Source: Chryseobacterium sp. JM1 (lineage in GTDB: Bacteria; Bacteroidota; Bacteroidia; Flavobacteriales; Weeksellaceae). Taken from it: 64,000 nucleotides of DNA. Both the position numbers and the translations under genes were made by a program. Shown here in pieces: positions 44,094-53,737 of the stretch. The stretch is taken from assembly GCF_000737715.1 (NCBI RefSeq), contig NZ_JPRN01000005.1:310001-374000 (forward strand). The letters are read 5' to 3'. The notes beneath the pieces are model-generated. The model saw only the letters and a list, made by a program, of their open reading frames with translations, made no database searches and was not told the origin of the DNA. Numbering within the stretch: position 1 is the first letter of the stretch; each line of letters begins with the position of its first letter.

Positions 44094-46508
44094 ATGAAAA
44101 GGTTTTTAGTCTTACTGTATTTATTAATGTCTTTCTTTGGTTACGCCCAATCAAAGATCAGGGTCATTGACGAAACTGACCAAAAACCTATTTCCAACGC
44201 CAAAATTTCCTGTGACGGAAAAGTTCTGGGATTTACAGATATCCAGGGCGCATTGGAGTTTAAAGCCTCATGCAGTACTATTGACATTCAGGCAGAAAAA
44301 TACGAGACCGAAACCGCAGCTGTAGAAGCAGATATGGAAGTTACTCTGCTGAAAAAAGCATCAAAAACTACTGATATTGAAGAAGTCGTTATTGAAGACC
44401 GAAGCGATCCCAGAGCGATTGAAATCCTAAAAAAGGTGAACAGGCTTTTTAACGAAAATTCACCGAAGAGTTTAGATTCCTATACGTTCAAATCCTACGA
44501 AAAAATGTCTATGGATATTGATCAGGATAGCATTACGCAGTTCAATAAATTCTTTAATGACACCCAGTTTTTCAAGAAAAAAAGAGAAAAAGATTCGTTA
44601 AATAATATTTCTGCCAAGCAGATCTTTTCAAAAAGCAAACTCTTCCTGTGGGAAAGAGCTCAGGAGTTTAAATATTCTAAACAATACGGCGAAAAAGTCA
44701 ATATCCTGGACAATAGAATTTCCGGTCTTAAACAGCCTATCTACGAAATGATCGCCATCCAGCAGAGCAACAGGGACAAAATTCCAAACCAGATCAAGCA
44801 GGAAAACAGAGGGCTGTACCGCTTTTTTCTTTCGGATACCATTGAAGTAAGCGGCAGAAAAACCTTTGTGATCCGTTTCCGTGAGGTGAATTACAAAAAA
44901 CCGGATAAAAGAAGAAAATATAACGGTGCCATCTATGTAGACACCGAGACCTACGGGATTCAAAAGATTGAAAATTTTAGTAAGAACAAAAACGACGGTA
45001 TCATCACAAGTACCTGGGTTTTCTATAATAATAAATGGTTTCTGTCCCAGGAAAAGGTAAAACTCAGAATGAGCAGAGTGGCCATGGAAGAGGAAAACAA
45101 AGGAAAAACGGAAGAACATCCTGAGAAAAAAGATAAAACGAGCTTTGGAACGTATGCTTTCCTGACTTCTACCTATTTTGATTTCAAATCGCCGGTTGAG
45201 GAGAATCGTAATGATTTTAAAGGTTATACTTTTTCAGTGAAAAATGCTGACGGACATCTTCTGGATCAATACAGGACAGATCCTCTCACAGAAAGGGAAA
45301 AAAACACTTACAAAACGATTGACAGCTTAGGCAGAAAGTATAATATTGACAACAAAGCGAAAATTCTGACGGGTCTTATCAATGGACAGATCAGGGCAGG
45401 TATTGTAGATTTTGCCGTAGATGAAATTGTGAATTACAACTTATATGAAGGCTTCAGGCTTGGTTTAAAAGCCAAAATGAATGAAACCTTCAATCCCTAT
45501 TTCTCTCCGGATTACTATTTTGCCTACGGTTTTAAGGATGATAAATGGAAATACGGAATCGGTCTTGATATGAAGACGACACTGGATAAAAATTCATTTT
45601 TCAGAATCGAGTATTATAATGATGTGACAGCATCGGGAGAGTTCTACAGAAGGCTGTGGAATTTCAAGATGCGGATGATGAATTACGGAAATAACATTAA
45701 CAACGATAAATACTATCATTTCAGAGGAGCATCGGTTTCTTATCTGAATGATGTGACGAATGGACTGACCCTGGTCTTTGCCGCCAAAAGAAATATCGAG
45801 GAAGCTAAATTTGATTATGAATTCAGAGGAAAAGGCGGTGAATTTGATAATTTCAATACCTTATTTACTTTAAAATATTCACCGAACTCGACGAATATCA
45901 TGACGCCTCAGGGAAAATCGATCATCGATCAGAAATATCCTGAGCTGTATTTTAACTACGAGCAAAGCTACAAAGTTTTGGGTGGAGATTTTAATTATAC
46001 CCGTTTTGATGCCCTGTTTGTCCACAACTTTAAAACAATGCTCGGAACTACCGGATTCAGACTTTATGGAGGAGTCGTATTGGGTGAAGCTCCTATCTGG
46101 AAGCATTTTACGATGAACGGACTGGCTTCCCCGAGTAAGGATTTTAATTTTAATCTTACCTCTTACCTTGGTTTTGCAACACTGGAAGGTGGAAAGTATT
46201 ACAATGATAAATTTATTGCCTACTACTTCACCCACAAACTTCCTTTATACTTCAAAAGTTTCGGGCAGAATATTTCAAGCTTTGATTTTGTATTACGAGG
46301 AACCATCGGAGATATGAAGCATCCGGAATACCATGAGTTCAGATTCAGAAAACTGGATCACCTGTATCAGGAAGTGGGTCTTGAATGGAATAATTTTCTG
46401 TCAAGCTACTTCAATTTAGGGCTGTTCTACAGAGTCGGATACTATACCACACCCAATTTTAAGCAGAATTTTGCCATTCAGTTTAAGCTGAAACTATTAG
46501 AATTTTAA
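44094..46508 (+). CDS. DUF5686 / carboxypeptidase-regulatory-like outer-membrane protein
   Basis: An 804-aa protein with a signal peptide (MKRFLVLLYLLMSFFGYAQ). A CarboxypepD_reg-like domain covers about residues 20-95 (IRVIDETDQKPISNAKISC, the pattern seen at the N-termini of TonB-dependent receptors). A long DUF5686 region follows that looks like a beta-barrel: repeated aromatic/polar strands and a C-terminal FKLKLLEF ending in Phe. Probably outer membrane. I see no separate plug domain or TonB box, so I do not call it a TonB-dependent receptor. Substrate unknown. Confidence 0.8.
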   Translation: MKRFLVLLYLLMSFFGYAQSKIRVIDETDQKPISNAKISCDGKVLGFTDIQGALEFKASCSTIDIQAEKYETETAAVEADMEVTLLKKASKTTDIEEVVIEDRSDPRAIEILKKVNRLFNENSPKSLDSYTFKSYEKMSMDIDQDSITQFNKFFNDTQFFKKKREKDSLNNISAKQIFSKSKLFLWERAQEFKYSKQYGEKVNILDNRISGLKQPIYEMIAIQQSNRDKIPNQIKQENRGLYRFFLSDTIEVSGRKTFVIRFREVNYKKPDKRRKYNGAIYVDTETYGIQKIENFSKNKNDGIITSTWVFYNNKWFLSQEKVKLRMSRVAMEEENKGKTEEHPEKKDKTSFGTYAFLTSTYFDFKSPVEENRNDFKGYTFSVKNADGHLLDQYRTDPLTEREKNTYKTIDSLGRKYNIDNKAKILTGLINGQIRAGIVDFAVDEIVNYNLYEGFRLGLKAKMNETFNPYFSPDYYFAYGFKDDKWKYGIGLDMKTTLDKNSFFRIEYYNDVTASGEFYRRLWNFKMRMMNYGNNINNDKYYHFRGASVSYLNDVTNGLTLVFAAKRNIEEAKFDYEFRGKGGEFDNFNTLFTLKYSPNSTNIMTPQGKSIIDQKYPELYFNYEQSYKVLGGDFNYTRFDALFVHNFKTMLGTTGFRLYGGVVLGEAPIWKHFTMNGLASPSKDFNFNLTSYLGFATLEGGKYYNDKFIAYYFTHKLPLYFKSFGQNISSFDFVLRGTIGDMKHPEYHEFRFRKLDHLYQEVGLEWNNFLSSYFNLGLFYRVGYYTTPNFKQNFAIQFKLKLLEF

Positions 46509-46537
46509 ACAACATTTTTAAACATAAAAAACGAAAC

Positions 46538-46774
46538 ATGCAGAGAATAGAAATAAAAGCGGAACAGTTTTTTGAATTATTAAGACTGAAAGATACCCCG
46601 ATGTGGGAAATTTTCGCACAGATGATCGATGGTAATGAAAAGGAAATTATATTTCTTGACCATGAAGATAAAGTCCTTTTTAATTATATCCTTCCGGCCG
46701 ACAAAGAAAAACTGGAGGAGGACAGAAAGGAGTTTTCAAAACAGTTCTCAGATAAATTGGCTAACTTCAATTAA
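46538..46774 (+). CDS. Small protein, unknown function
   Basis: A 78-aa soluble acidic/basic protein, not recognised. It has MWEIFAQMIDGNEKEIIFLDHED in two parts (beta hairpin then acid-rich turn) and a C-terminal amphipathic helix. It lies 29 bp after the DUF5686 gene and 7 bp before the M28 peptidase, so it looks like part of a three-gene unit. Confidence 0.6.
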   Translation: MQRIEIKAEQFFELLRLKDTPMWEIFAQMIDGNEKEIIFLDHEDKVLFNYILPADKEKLEEDRKEFSKQFSDKLANFN

Positions 46775-46781
46775 AAATCTG

Positions 46782-48251
46782 ATGAATAAAAATTACATAT
46801 TCTCTATACTCAGTATTCTCCTGTTCAGTCTTGGGAATGCTCAAAACTATAAAAAACCGCTGGTTTCTGCCATCAAAGAAACCGATCTCAGAAAAGACAT
46901 GTATGAACTGGCAGCCGATCAGTTCTGGGGCCGTGAAGCAGGTACTTTAGATGAATTAAAAGTTTCGATGTGGTTGGCCGATAAAGCCAAAGAAGCCGGA
47001 ATGAAACCCGCTGGTGACAACGGTACATTCTTCCAGTTTTTTGATATGTACAGGCATCAAGTGATTCCTCAAAGCAATCTGAAAATCGGAAACAGTAATC
47101 TGAAACTATGGAAAGATTTCCTTGTTGCAGAACCCGTTAATGCCTCAATTGATGCTGAGATTTTATACGCCGGAAATACAGAACCCGAAGAGCTTTCCAA
47201 ATTAAATATCAAAGGAAAAGTTCTTGCCGTCAATGCCTCCGATAAAAATATCGACAAGGAAATGACACTTTTTGTAAGAAGATATCCCGGTTTTGTAAGG
47301 ACAAAATATTACAGCAAAGCTCTCGAACTGGGTGCAAAAGCCATAATTTTCATCACCGATGATATTTCTGAGAAAAGCTGGGTTGAAGTTCTTCCTCAAA
47401 TGACAAGAGGAACCTACGGTGTAGAGGGTCTGAGAGAAAAAATAACAGATAATATTCCTGTTTTATGGATCAAAAGGGAAAATGCAAGCTGGCTAAAAAA
47501 CAATCCTAAAATGGCACTGAACCTCATCACAGAAACCTATAAATATCCTTCCATAAACATCATCGGAAAAATTGAAGGTACAGATCCTACGCTTAAAGAA
47601 GAATACGTTTTGTTAAGCGGTCACCAGGATCATGACGGAATCAGACATCCCGTAAAAAATGACACCATCTATAACGGTGCCGACGATAATGCCAGTACAT
47701 GCGTTGCAATGCTTGCCATGGCCCGAGCCTATAAAAAGCAACCCGGAAAAAGAAGTATTCTGTTTGTTTTCCACGGAGCGGAAGAAAGAGGATTACTTGG
47801 TTCCAGATGGCATGCTGCTCACCCAGTTGTTCCGAAAGAGAAGATCGTAGCTGTACTAAACGGTGATATGATCGGAAGAAACGACAATAATGAAGCCGCT
47901 CTTCTGGGAGGAAATGCCCCGCATAAAAACTCTGAGGAATTGGTTAAAATGGCCGAGGATGCCAATAACGAAAGTACAAAATTCAAATACCTGAAAGACT
48001 GGGATTCTCCAAATCACGCAGAGTATTTCTACTTTAGAAGTGATCATTTGCCGTATGCAAAAATCGGGATTCCGGCGATCTTTTTCACCAGCGTATTGCA
48101 CGATCAGTACCACACACCTCAGGATGAATCTGAAAATATCAATTACAAAAAGCTGTATAAAATGACGGAATGGATGTACAGGACATCCTGGAAAGTAGCC
48201 AATGAGGCTGAACGTCCGAAAGTGATTTCTAATTTTACGCTTGAGAGATAA
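46782..48251 (+). CDS. M28-family zinc aminopeptidase
   Basis: 489 aa from the ATG at 46782 (MNKNYIFSILSILLFSLGNA), which gives a clean signal peptide. The open frame extends further upstream through the previous gene in another frame and should be ignored. A PA-like insertion (about residues 110-250) precedes the M28 catalytic core. Metal ligands: His/Asp in GHQDHDG and YNGADDNAS, the catalytic Glu in FHGAEERGLLGS, and a later Asp/His in YFRSDHLPYAK and VLHDQYHTP. It removes N-terminal amino acids from peptides in the periplasm or outside the cell. Confidence 0.88.
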   Translation: MNKNYIFSILSILLFSLGNAQNYKKPLVSAIKETDLRKDMYELAADQFWGREAGTLDELKVSMWLADKAKEAGMKPAGDNGTFFQFFDMYRHQVIPQSNLKIGNSNLKLWKDFLVAEPVNASIDAEILYAGNTEPEELSKLNIKGKVLAVNASDKNIDKEMTLFVRRYPGFVRTKYYSKALELGAKAIIFITDDISEKSWVEVLPQMTRGTYGVEGLREKITDNIPVLWIKRENASWLKNNPKMALNLITETYKYPSINIIGKIEGTDPTLKEEYVLLSGHQDHDGIRHPVKNDTIYNGADDNASTCVAMLAMARAYKKQPGKRSILFVFHGAEERGLLGSRWHAAHPVVPKEKIVAVLNGDMIGRNDNNEAALLGGNAPHKNSEELVKMAEDANNESTKFKYLKDWDSPNHAEYFYFRSDHLPYAKIGIPAIFFTSVLHDQYHTPQDESENINYKKLYKMTEWMYRTSWKVANEAERPKVISNFTLER

Positions 48252-48256
48252 ATGAA

Positions 48257-48293
48257 AGTATCGGCGGCCCTGCGGGCCGCCGATACTCTTTTT
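48257..48293 (+). terminator. GC-rich terminator hairpin
   Basis: A perfect 14-bp stem agtatcggcggccc / gggccgccgatact with loop tgc, then cttttt. It lies 6 bp after the M28 stop. Confidence 0.88.
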
Positions 48294-48327
48294 GAGATTG
48301 CGAGGAGCGTAGCGACGAAGCAATCTC
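48294..48327. repeat. attgcgagg...gcaatctc element
   Basis: gagattgcgaggagcg followed by tagcgacgaagcaatctc. The outer arms gagattgc/gcaatctc are complementary and the symmetry extends into the flanking T and A runs. Third copy of the family at 37423 and 37601. Confidence 0.85.
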
Positions 48328-48356
48328 AAAAAGAAAGCTTAACCGCTGTCTTAAAT

Positions 48357-48389
48357 AAACCTTATAGGTTTTAAAAACCTATAAGGTTT
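48357..48389. repeat. 33-bp perfect palindrome (second copy)
   Basis: Identical base for base to 34335-34367. Confidence 0.9.
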
Positions 48390-48436
48390 GTTCCCTGCTA
48401 TCATAAGTCAAATTATGGAAATGTAGCAATACGTCT

Positions 48437-48750
48437 ACAGCATTTAAATTTTATCGCAGATAAAATCCTCGCACCTTAACAACGTATTGCATGAAAAAAA
48501 TAGCGTCTTCGCGAAACTCCAACATCATACTCCAAATATTTTATCATATTCTTTTGTCTTGAAACAAAAGAATCAAAAGTTCAAGACCTGGAAACTTCCG
48601 CTAAAAATAAACCCTGTTCTCTAAAAATTCTAAAACTTGCGCGGATGTATTATTTCTGCTTCGTTTCAGCTACAGTCCCGCGCTTCGGACAGTAGAATTT
48701 TCTTAACGTTCACAGCATTTATTTTCTTAACGCTCCATTTTCCTATGTCA
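48437..48750. repeat. ~313-bp dispersed repeat, copy 1
   Basis: It opens with the palindrome attttatcgcagataaaat, passes aaaatagcgtcttcgcgaaa and a cttttgt-N6-acaaaag hairpin, then the core cttccgctaaaaataaa and ctctaaaaattctaaaactt, and ends at taacgctccattttccta. Nearly identical to copy 2. No intact frame. Confidence 0.92.
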
Positions 48751-48865
48751 ATTTTATCTCAGTTGTAAAAACCAAACTTAAAAAAATCTGTGTCAATCTG
48801 CGAAAATCTGTGGTTAAACAAAATCCGCCCTATCTGCGAAATCTGTGAGAAATATATCAAATCCA

Positions 48866-49178
48866 ACAGCATTAAATTTTATCGCAGATAAAATCCTTAC
48901 GCCTTAACAACACATCGTATGAAAAAAATAGCGTCTTCGCGAAACTCCAACATCATACTCCAAATATTTTATCATATTCTTTTGTCTTGAAACAAAAGAA
49001 TCAAAAATTCAAGACCTGGAAACTTCCGCTAAAAATAAATCCTGTTCTCTAAAAATTCTAAAACTTGCGCGGATGTATTATTTCTGCTTCGTTTCAGCTA
49101 CAGTCCCGCGCTTCGGACAGTAGAATTTTTTTAACGTTCACAGCATTTATTTTCTTAACGCTCCATTTTCCTATGTCA
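48866..49178. repeat. ~313-bp dispersed repeat, copy 2
   Basis: A direct repeat of copy 1, over 95% alike by eye. Between the copies (48751-48865) is atctgcg-type wording. Confidence 0.92.
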
Positions 49179-49229
49179 GATTGTAAATGTTGCAAAATCG
49201 ATTCTCCCCAAGCTTTGTAATATATCAGC

Positions 49230-49318
49230 AGCTTTAAATTTTATCGCAGATAAAATCCTTGCGCCTTAACAACACATCGTATGAAAAAAATAGCGTCCTT
49301 GCGAAACCCAACACCATT
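49230..49318. repeat. ~313-bp dispersed repeat, truncated copy 3
   Basis: Only the 5' ~90 bp (palindrome attttatcgcagataaaat to aaatagcgtccttgcgaaac) is kept, cut off 12 bp from the ilvA stop. Confidence 0.85.
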
Positions 49319-49330
49319 TCACAGCCCGTT

Positions 49331-50587
49331 TTAAATAAGCAAATTCATCAAAGACGGATCATTATTCAGGTAATTAACAAAAAAGTCATACTTCTTCATA
49401 TTATTGAGCAGCGGAGTAAAATCTTCGCTATCCCTCAGTCCGATTCCTAAAACAGCAATCCCTTTCTCTTTAGAATTTTTTTGCGTGTATTCAAAAAAAG
49501 TGATGTCATCATTCGGTCCCAAAACATTCATCACAAAAGTTTTTAAGGCTCCCGGACGTTGTGCAAATCTAACGAGGAAATAATGCTTTAAACCCGCATG
49601 AAGAAGAGCTTTTTCTTTAATCTCTTCCATTCTCGTAATATCATTATTGCTTCCGCTGATGATACAGATTACATTTTTCCCTTTAATCTGATCTTTATAT
49701 TTTCCGAGTGCAGCTACAGAAAGAGCTCCGGCAGGCTCTACGACCACAGCATCTTTATTGTAGAGGGAAAGAATGGTTTCGCACACCATTCCTTCATCCA
49801 CTAAAGCCATATCGTGCAGTACATCTTTACAAAGTTCGAAATTAAGATCTCCTACTTTCTGTACAGCGGCTCCATCTACAAAACGGCTTATTTTTTCAAG
49901 AAGCACCGGTTTTCCTTTTTCCAGTGCTTTTTTCATACTTGCCGCTGCAGAAGGTTCCACCCCTATAATCTTCGTATGTGGTGACAGTTCCCGGAATACA
50001 GAACAAACACCTGCAGCCAGACCACCACCTCCAACCGGAAGAAAAAGATAATCAATAGGCTCATCCGACTGCTCAAGAATCTCCAGTGCTGCCGTAGCCT
50101 GGCCATTAATAATATCCTGATCATCAAACGGGTGAATAAATATTCCATGATTTTCTTTGCAGAACTTCAGTGCGGCATCTTTAGCTTCATCGAAAGTATC
50201 CCCGTAAAGCACAATATCAATATCATCCCCTCCAAACATTTTCACCTGTTCCAGCTTTTGTCCCGGCGTGGGCAAAGGCATAAAAATGGTTCCTTTCACT
50301 TTCATGGTGCTGCATGCAAAAGCCACTCCCTGAGCATGGTTTCCCGCACTGGCACAAACCACCCCTTTGGCAAGGTTTTCAGGAGACATCACCGCCATTT
50401 TATTGTAAGCTCCCCTGATCTTATAGGATCTCACCTGCTGCAGATCTTCTCTTTTAAAGCTAATCTTTGCATTATAAATACCGGAGAGATGATTATTGAT
50501 CGCCAGAGGAGTTCTTACCACTACATTTCTGAGTCTTTTTGCTGCTTTATAGACATTGTCCAAGACAGAAGGATACGTTTCTTCCAT
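49331..50587 (-). CDS. ilvA: Threonine ammonia-lyase (threonine deaminase)
   Basis: A 418-aa PLP fold-type II enzyme that turns threonine into 2-oxobutanoate, the first step to isoleucine. The PLP lysine is in SFKREDLQQVRSYKIRGAY near residue 55. The phosphate loop is VGGGGLAAGV near 185. A single C-terminal ACT-like regulatory domain (about 325-418, starting HYFLVRFAQRPGAL) is the usual isoleucine feedback site. Last gene of the ilv operon, 15 bp after ilvC. Confidence 0.95.
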   Translation of the reverse strand: MEETYPSVLDNVYKAAKRLRNVVVRTPLAINNHLSGIYNAKISFKREDLQQVRSYKIRGAYNKMAVMSPENLAKGVVCASAGNHAQGVAFACSTMKVKGTIFMPLPTPGQKLEQVKMFGGDDIDIVLYGDTFDEAKDAALKFCKENHGIFIHPFDDQDIINGQATAALEILEQSDEPIDYLFLPVGGGGLAAGVCSVFRELSPHTKIIGVEPSAAASMKKALEKGKPVLLEKISRFVDGAAVQKVGDLNFELCKDVLHDMALVDEGMVCETILSLYNKDAVVVEPAGALSVAALGKYKDQIKGKNVICIISGSNNDITRMEEIKEKALLHAGLKHYFLVRFAQRPGALKTFVMNVLGPNDDITFFEYTQKNSKEKGIAVLGIGLRDSEDFTPLLNNMKKYDFFVNYLNNDPSLMNLLI

Positions 50588-50602
50588 TGTTATTTTTCCT
50601 GA

Positions 50603-51649
50603 TTAATTGTTCTCTGGTCTGAGGCTGCGGACTGTCTTTCCGGCTCTCCACATTTCGCTTTCTCTAAGCTCAGTCAGTTCTACTTCCAGTTTTTCTCTGT
50701 AATCGTGTTTGCTGTTGCTGTCGATGGAACGCTGGGCTTCATCTCCTTTCGCAACACTCTCGTATAATTCTTCAAATAAAGGAGAAGTGGCGTCTCTGAA
50801 ACGTTTCCACCAGTCCAGTGCTCCTCTTTGTGCTGTGGTGCTGCAGTTCGCATACATCCAGTCCATTCCGTTTTCTGCCACCAAAGGCATTAATGATTGG
50901 GTTAATTCTTCAACGGTTTCGTTAAATGCTTCAGAAGGACTGTGTCCGTTTTTCCTCAATACATCATATTGAGCGGCAAATATTCCTTGTACGGCACCCA
51001 TCAGGGTTCCTCTTTCTCCCGCAAGGTCACTGAATACTTCTTTTTTAAAGTCTGTTTCAAATAAATAACCACTTCCGATGGCTATTCCCAGTGCAGTCAC
51101 TCTTTCTCTAGCTTTCCCAGTAGCATCCTGATATACGGCAAAACTACTGTTCAGTCCGCGATCCTGAAGAAACATTCTTCTCAATGATGTTCCTGATCCT
51201 TTCGGAGCAACAAGAAATACATCAACCTCAGGCGGAGGAATAATTCCCGTACGTTCATTAAAGGTAATTCCGAAGCCGTGAGAAAAATACAGGGCTTTTC
51301 CAGGGGTAAGATGCTGTTTCACTTTTGGCCAGTATTCGATCTGAGCGGCATCACTTAAGAGATAGCAAATAATCGTTCCTTTTTGCAAAGCTTCATCTAT
51401 TTCGAATAAGGTTTCTCCGGGTACAAATCCATCTGCCACAGCCTTATCCCATGATTTTGAATTTTTTCTCTGGCCCACAATCACATTGATTCCGTTGTCT
51501 TTCTGGTTAAGTGCCTGTCCCGGTCCCTGTACGCCATAGCCGATCACTGCTACGATCTCATCTTTTAATACTTCCTGAGCTTTATCTAATGGGAACTCCT
51601 CTCTTGTTACTACGTTTTCCTCTACTCCGCCAAAATTCAATTTTGCCAT
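50603..51649 (-). CDS. ilvC: Ketol-acid reductoisomerase
   Basis: A 348-aa class I enzyme that isomerises and reduces acetolactate or acetohydroxybutyrate with NADPH and Mg2+. The Rossmann motif GYGVQGPGQALN is near residue 37, with the cofactor-specificity loop VGQRKNSKSW near 58. DLAGERGTLMGAVQG is near 207, with the Mg ligands Asp and Glu. Length and single knotted domain match class I. Second-last gene in the operon, 52 bp after ilvN. Confidence 0.95.
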   Translation of the reverse strand: MAKLNFGGVEENVVTREEFPLDKAQEVLKDEIVAVIGYGVQGPGQALNQKDNGINVIVGQRKNSKSWDKAVADGFVPGETLFEIDEALQKGTIICYLLSDAAQIEYWPKVKQHLTPGKALYFSHGFGITFNERTGIIPPPEVDVFLVAPKGSGTSLRRMFLQDRGLNSSFAVYQDATGKARERVTALGIAIGSGYLFETDFKKEVFSDLAGERGTLMGAVQGIFAAQYDVLRKNGHSPSEAFNETVEELTQSLMPLVAENGMDWMYANCSTTAQRGALDWWKRFRDATSPLFEELYESVAKGDEAQRSIDSNSKHDYREKLEVELTELRESEMWRAGKTVRSLRPENN

Positions 51650-51701
51650 TTTTTTAAATTTTTATATGTTGTTAATGATATTTTTATTATTATTTCTTTG
51701 T

Positions 51702-51983
51702 TTAGCTTGCGTGTGCTGCTACAGTCAGGTATGGATTTTTATGGTAATGAACCTCCAAAACATCTACCTGTTTTTCCATCTGCCGGGTGATCTTCTGTAC
51801 AGATTCTTCCGTTTCTCTGATGACGATCACAAACTTTTTTACTTTTTCAATATCGGAAGGACCTGCATTAAAATTCACAATGGAAACTCTCCTCCTTGAA
51901 AAAATAGCATTGATCCTGCCGATCAGCCCCAGATAATCTTCTGTGTAGGCCGTTATCGTGTATTCTCTGTTTTCTGAATTCAT
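51702..51983 (-). CDS. ilvN: Acetolactate synthase small (regulatory) subunit, short form
   Basis: A 93-aa ACT-domain protein (TITAYTEDYLGLIGRINAIF, then RRRVSIVNFNAG) that binds valine and regulates IlvB. It consists of the ACT domain alone, like E. coli IlvN (96 aa), without the C-terminal ALS_ss_C domain of ~160-aa versions. The frame closes cleanly and ilvC begins 52 bp later, so this is a short form rather than an obvious truncation. Confidence 0.88.
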   Translation of the reverse strand: MNSENREYTITAYTEDYLGLIGRINAIFSRRRVSIVNFNAGPSDIEKVKKFVIVIRETEESVQKITRQMEKQVDVLEVHYHKNPYLTVAAHAS

Positions 51984-52002
51984 CTTTTTATATTTTATAT
52001 TA

Positions 52003-53730
52003 TTATGTCTTATTATTAGTCAGTACGATCTCTGAAACACTTTTCCCTTGGGGAATCATAGGAAAAACATTATGCTCTTTCCCAGTCATGACTTCTAACA
52101 GGAAAGCGCCCTGATGATGAAGCATTTCACTAAGTCCCGCTTCCAGTTCTTCCCTCTCCACTACTTTTCTTCCCGGGATTTTATATCCTTTAGCTACCTG
52201 TACAAAATCCGGACTCTGAATATCTACCGAGGAATATCTTTCTTCATGAAATAATTCCTGCCACTGTCTTACCATTCCCAGATAGCAGTTATTAAGAATT
52301 AAAATCTTGATATCCGGCTGATACTGCATCAATGTTCCCAACTCCTGGATATTCATCTGGGCTCCACCATCTCCCATCACCGCGATAACAGGGCGGTTGG
52401 TAACTCCATAAGCGGCTCCTATTGCGGCTGGAAGACAGAATCCCATGGTTCCCAATCCTCCGCTCGTAATATTGCTTCTGGAATGTTTAAAGCTTGAATA
52501 TCTGCAGGTAGCCATTTGGTGCTGCCCTACATCGGTTACAATTACGGCTTCTCCCTGGGTCATTTCGTTTAATTGGCGAATGACTTCTCCCATGGTAATT
52601 TCTCCTTCAGAAGGATAGAGTTCGTGGCTGATCAGCTGATTATGCTCAATTTCATAGCAGTCTTTAAACTTTTGCTGCCAATCTCTATGTGCTCCAGGTT
52701 CTATCAGCTGTGTCAGAAGGGGTAATGTTTCTTTGCAGTTTCCAAGAATTGGAACCTCAACTTTTACATTTTTATTGATTTCTGCTTTATCAATGTCCAG
52801 ATGAATGATACTCGCCTGTTTTGCATACTGATCCAGTCTTCCGGTCACACGGTCATCAAAGCGCATTCCCACTGCAATCAGAACATCACATTCATTGGTA
52901 AGGATATTGGGACCGTAGTTTCCATGCATTCCTACCATTCCTACAGCCTGTGGATGATCCGTCGGGATAGCACTCATTCCCAAGACCGTCCATGCCACCG
53001 GAATTCCTGATTTCTCAGCAAACTGTAAAAATTCTTTCTCAGCTTTTCCCAGCATAATTCCCTGTCCTGCAATGATGAATGGTCTTTTTGCATGATTAAT
53101 CAGAAAAGAAGCTTTTTCAATAGCGTCCATATGGGGAACAGGATCCGGTCTGTAACTTCTCAAAGAATCACAGGGGGTGTAACCTCTGTTGAACACCTTT
53201 TGCAGCTGGGCGTTTTTCGTAACATCAATTAATACCGGGCCAGGTCTTCCAGATCTTGCGATATAGAATGCTTTAGCCAATACTTCGGAAAGTTCATCCG
53301 CATCGGTGACCTGATAATTCCACTTGGTAACGGGACTGGTGACATTCATAACATCAATTTCCTGAAATGCATCGGTTCCCAGAAGATGGTCAAAAACCTG
53401 TCCCGTAATACAAACAATTGGTGTATTATCCAACAGGGCATCAGCTAATCCTGTTACCAGATTGGTGGCTCCCGGACCACTTGTCGCTAACACCACTCCC
53501 ACTTCTCCGGATACTCTGGCAAGACCCTGCGCTGCATGGACCGCTCCCTGCTCGTGGCGGACCAGAATATGTTCCAACTGATCTTTATAGTCGTAAAGTG
53601 CGTCGTAGATAGGGATAATAGCCCCACCCGGATATCCGAATATGGTTTTTACCCCTTCCTGAAGAAATGCTTCAAGGATGATCCGGCTGCCGCTGATTTC
53701 TGTTTCTGTGGATACATTTAGGTTCTTCAT
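52003..53730 (-). CDS. ilvB: Acetolactate synthase large subunit
   Basis: A 575-aa ThDP-dependent enzyme that condenses pyruvate with pyruvate or 2-oxobutanoate. The N-terminal domain has the catalytic Glu region GYPGGAIIPIYDALY and VRHEQGAVHAAQG. The FAD-binding middle domain and the C-terminal ThDP-Mg motif GDGGAQMNIQELGTL-N (near residue 450) are intact. Cytoplasmic, partnered with IlvN encoded 19 bp downstream; 7 bp after ilvD. Confidence 0.96.
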   Translation of the reverse strand: MKNLNVSTETEISGSRIILEAFLQEGVKTIFGYPGGAIIPIYDALYDYKDQLEHILVRHEQGAVHAAQGLARVSGEVGVVLATSGPGATNLVTGLADALLDNTPIVCITGQVFDHLLGTDAFQEIDVMNVTSPVTKWNYQVTDADELSEVLAKAFYIARSGRPGPVLIDVTKNAQLQKVFNRGYTPCDSLRSYRPDPVPHMDAIEKASFLINHAKRPFIIAGQGIMLGKAEKEFLQFAEKSGIPVAWTVLGMSAIPTDHPQAVGMVGMHGNYGPNILTNECDVLIAVGMRFDDRVTGRLDQYAKQASIIHLDIDKAEINKNVKVEVPILGNCKETLPLLTQLIEPGAHRDWQQKFKDCYEIEHNQLISHELYPSEGEITMGEVIRQLNEMTQGEAVIVTDVGQHQMATCRYSSFKHSRSNITSGGLGTMGFCLPAAIGAAYGVTNRPVIAVMGDGGAQMNIQELGTLMQYQPDIKILILNNCYLGMVRQWQELFHEERYSSVDIQSPDFVQVAKGYKIPGRKVVEREELEAGLSEMLHHQGAFLLEVMTGKEHNVFPMIPQGKSVSEIVLTNNKT

Positions 53731-53737
53731 TGTCTAT

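Noticed and set aside
46629..46781. N-terminal extension of the M28 peptidase
   Set aside because: Runs through the upstream 78-aa gene in another frame; the signal peptide begins at 46782.
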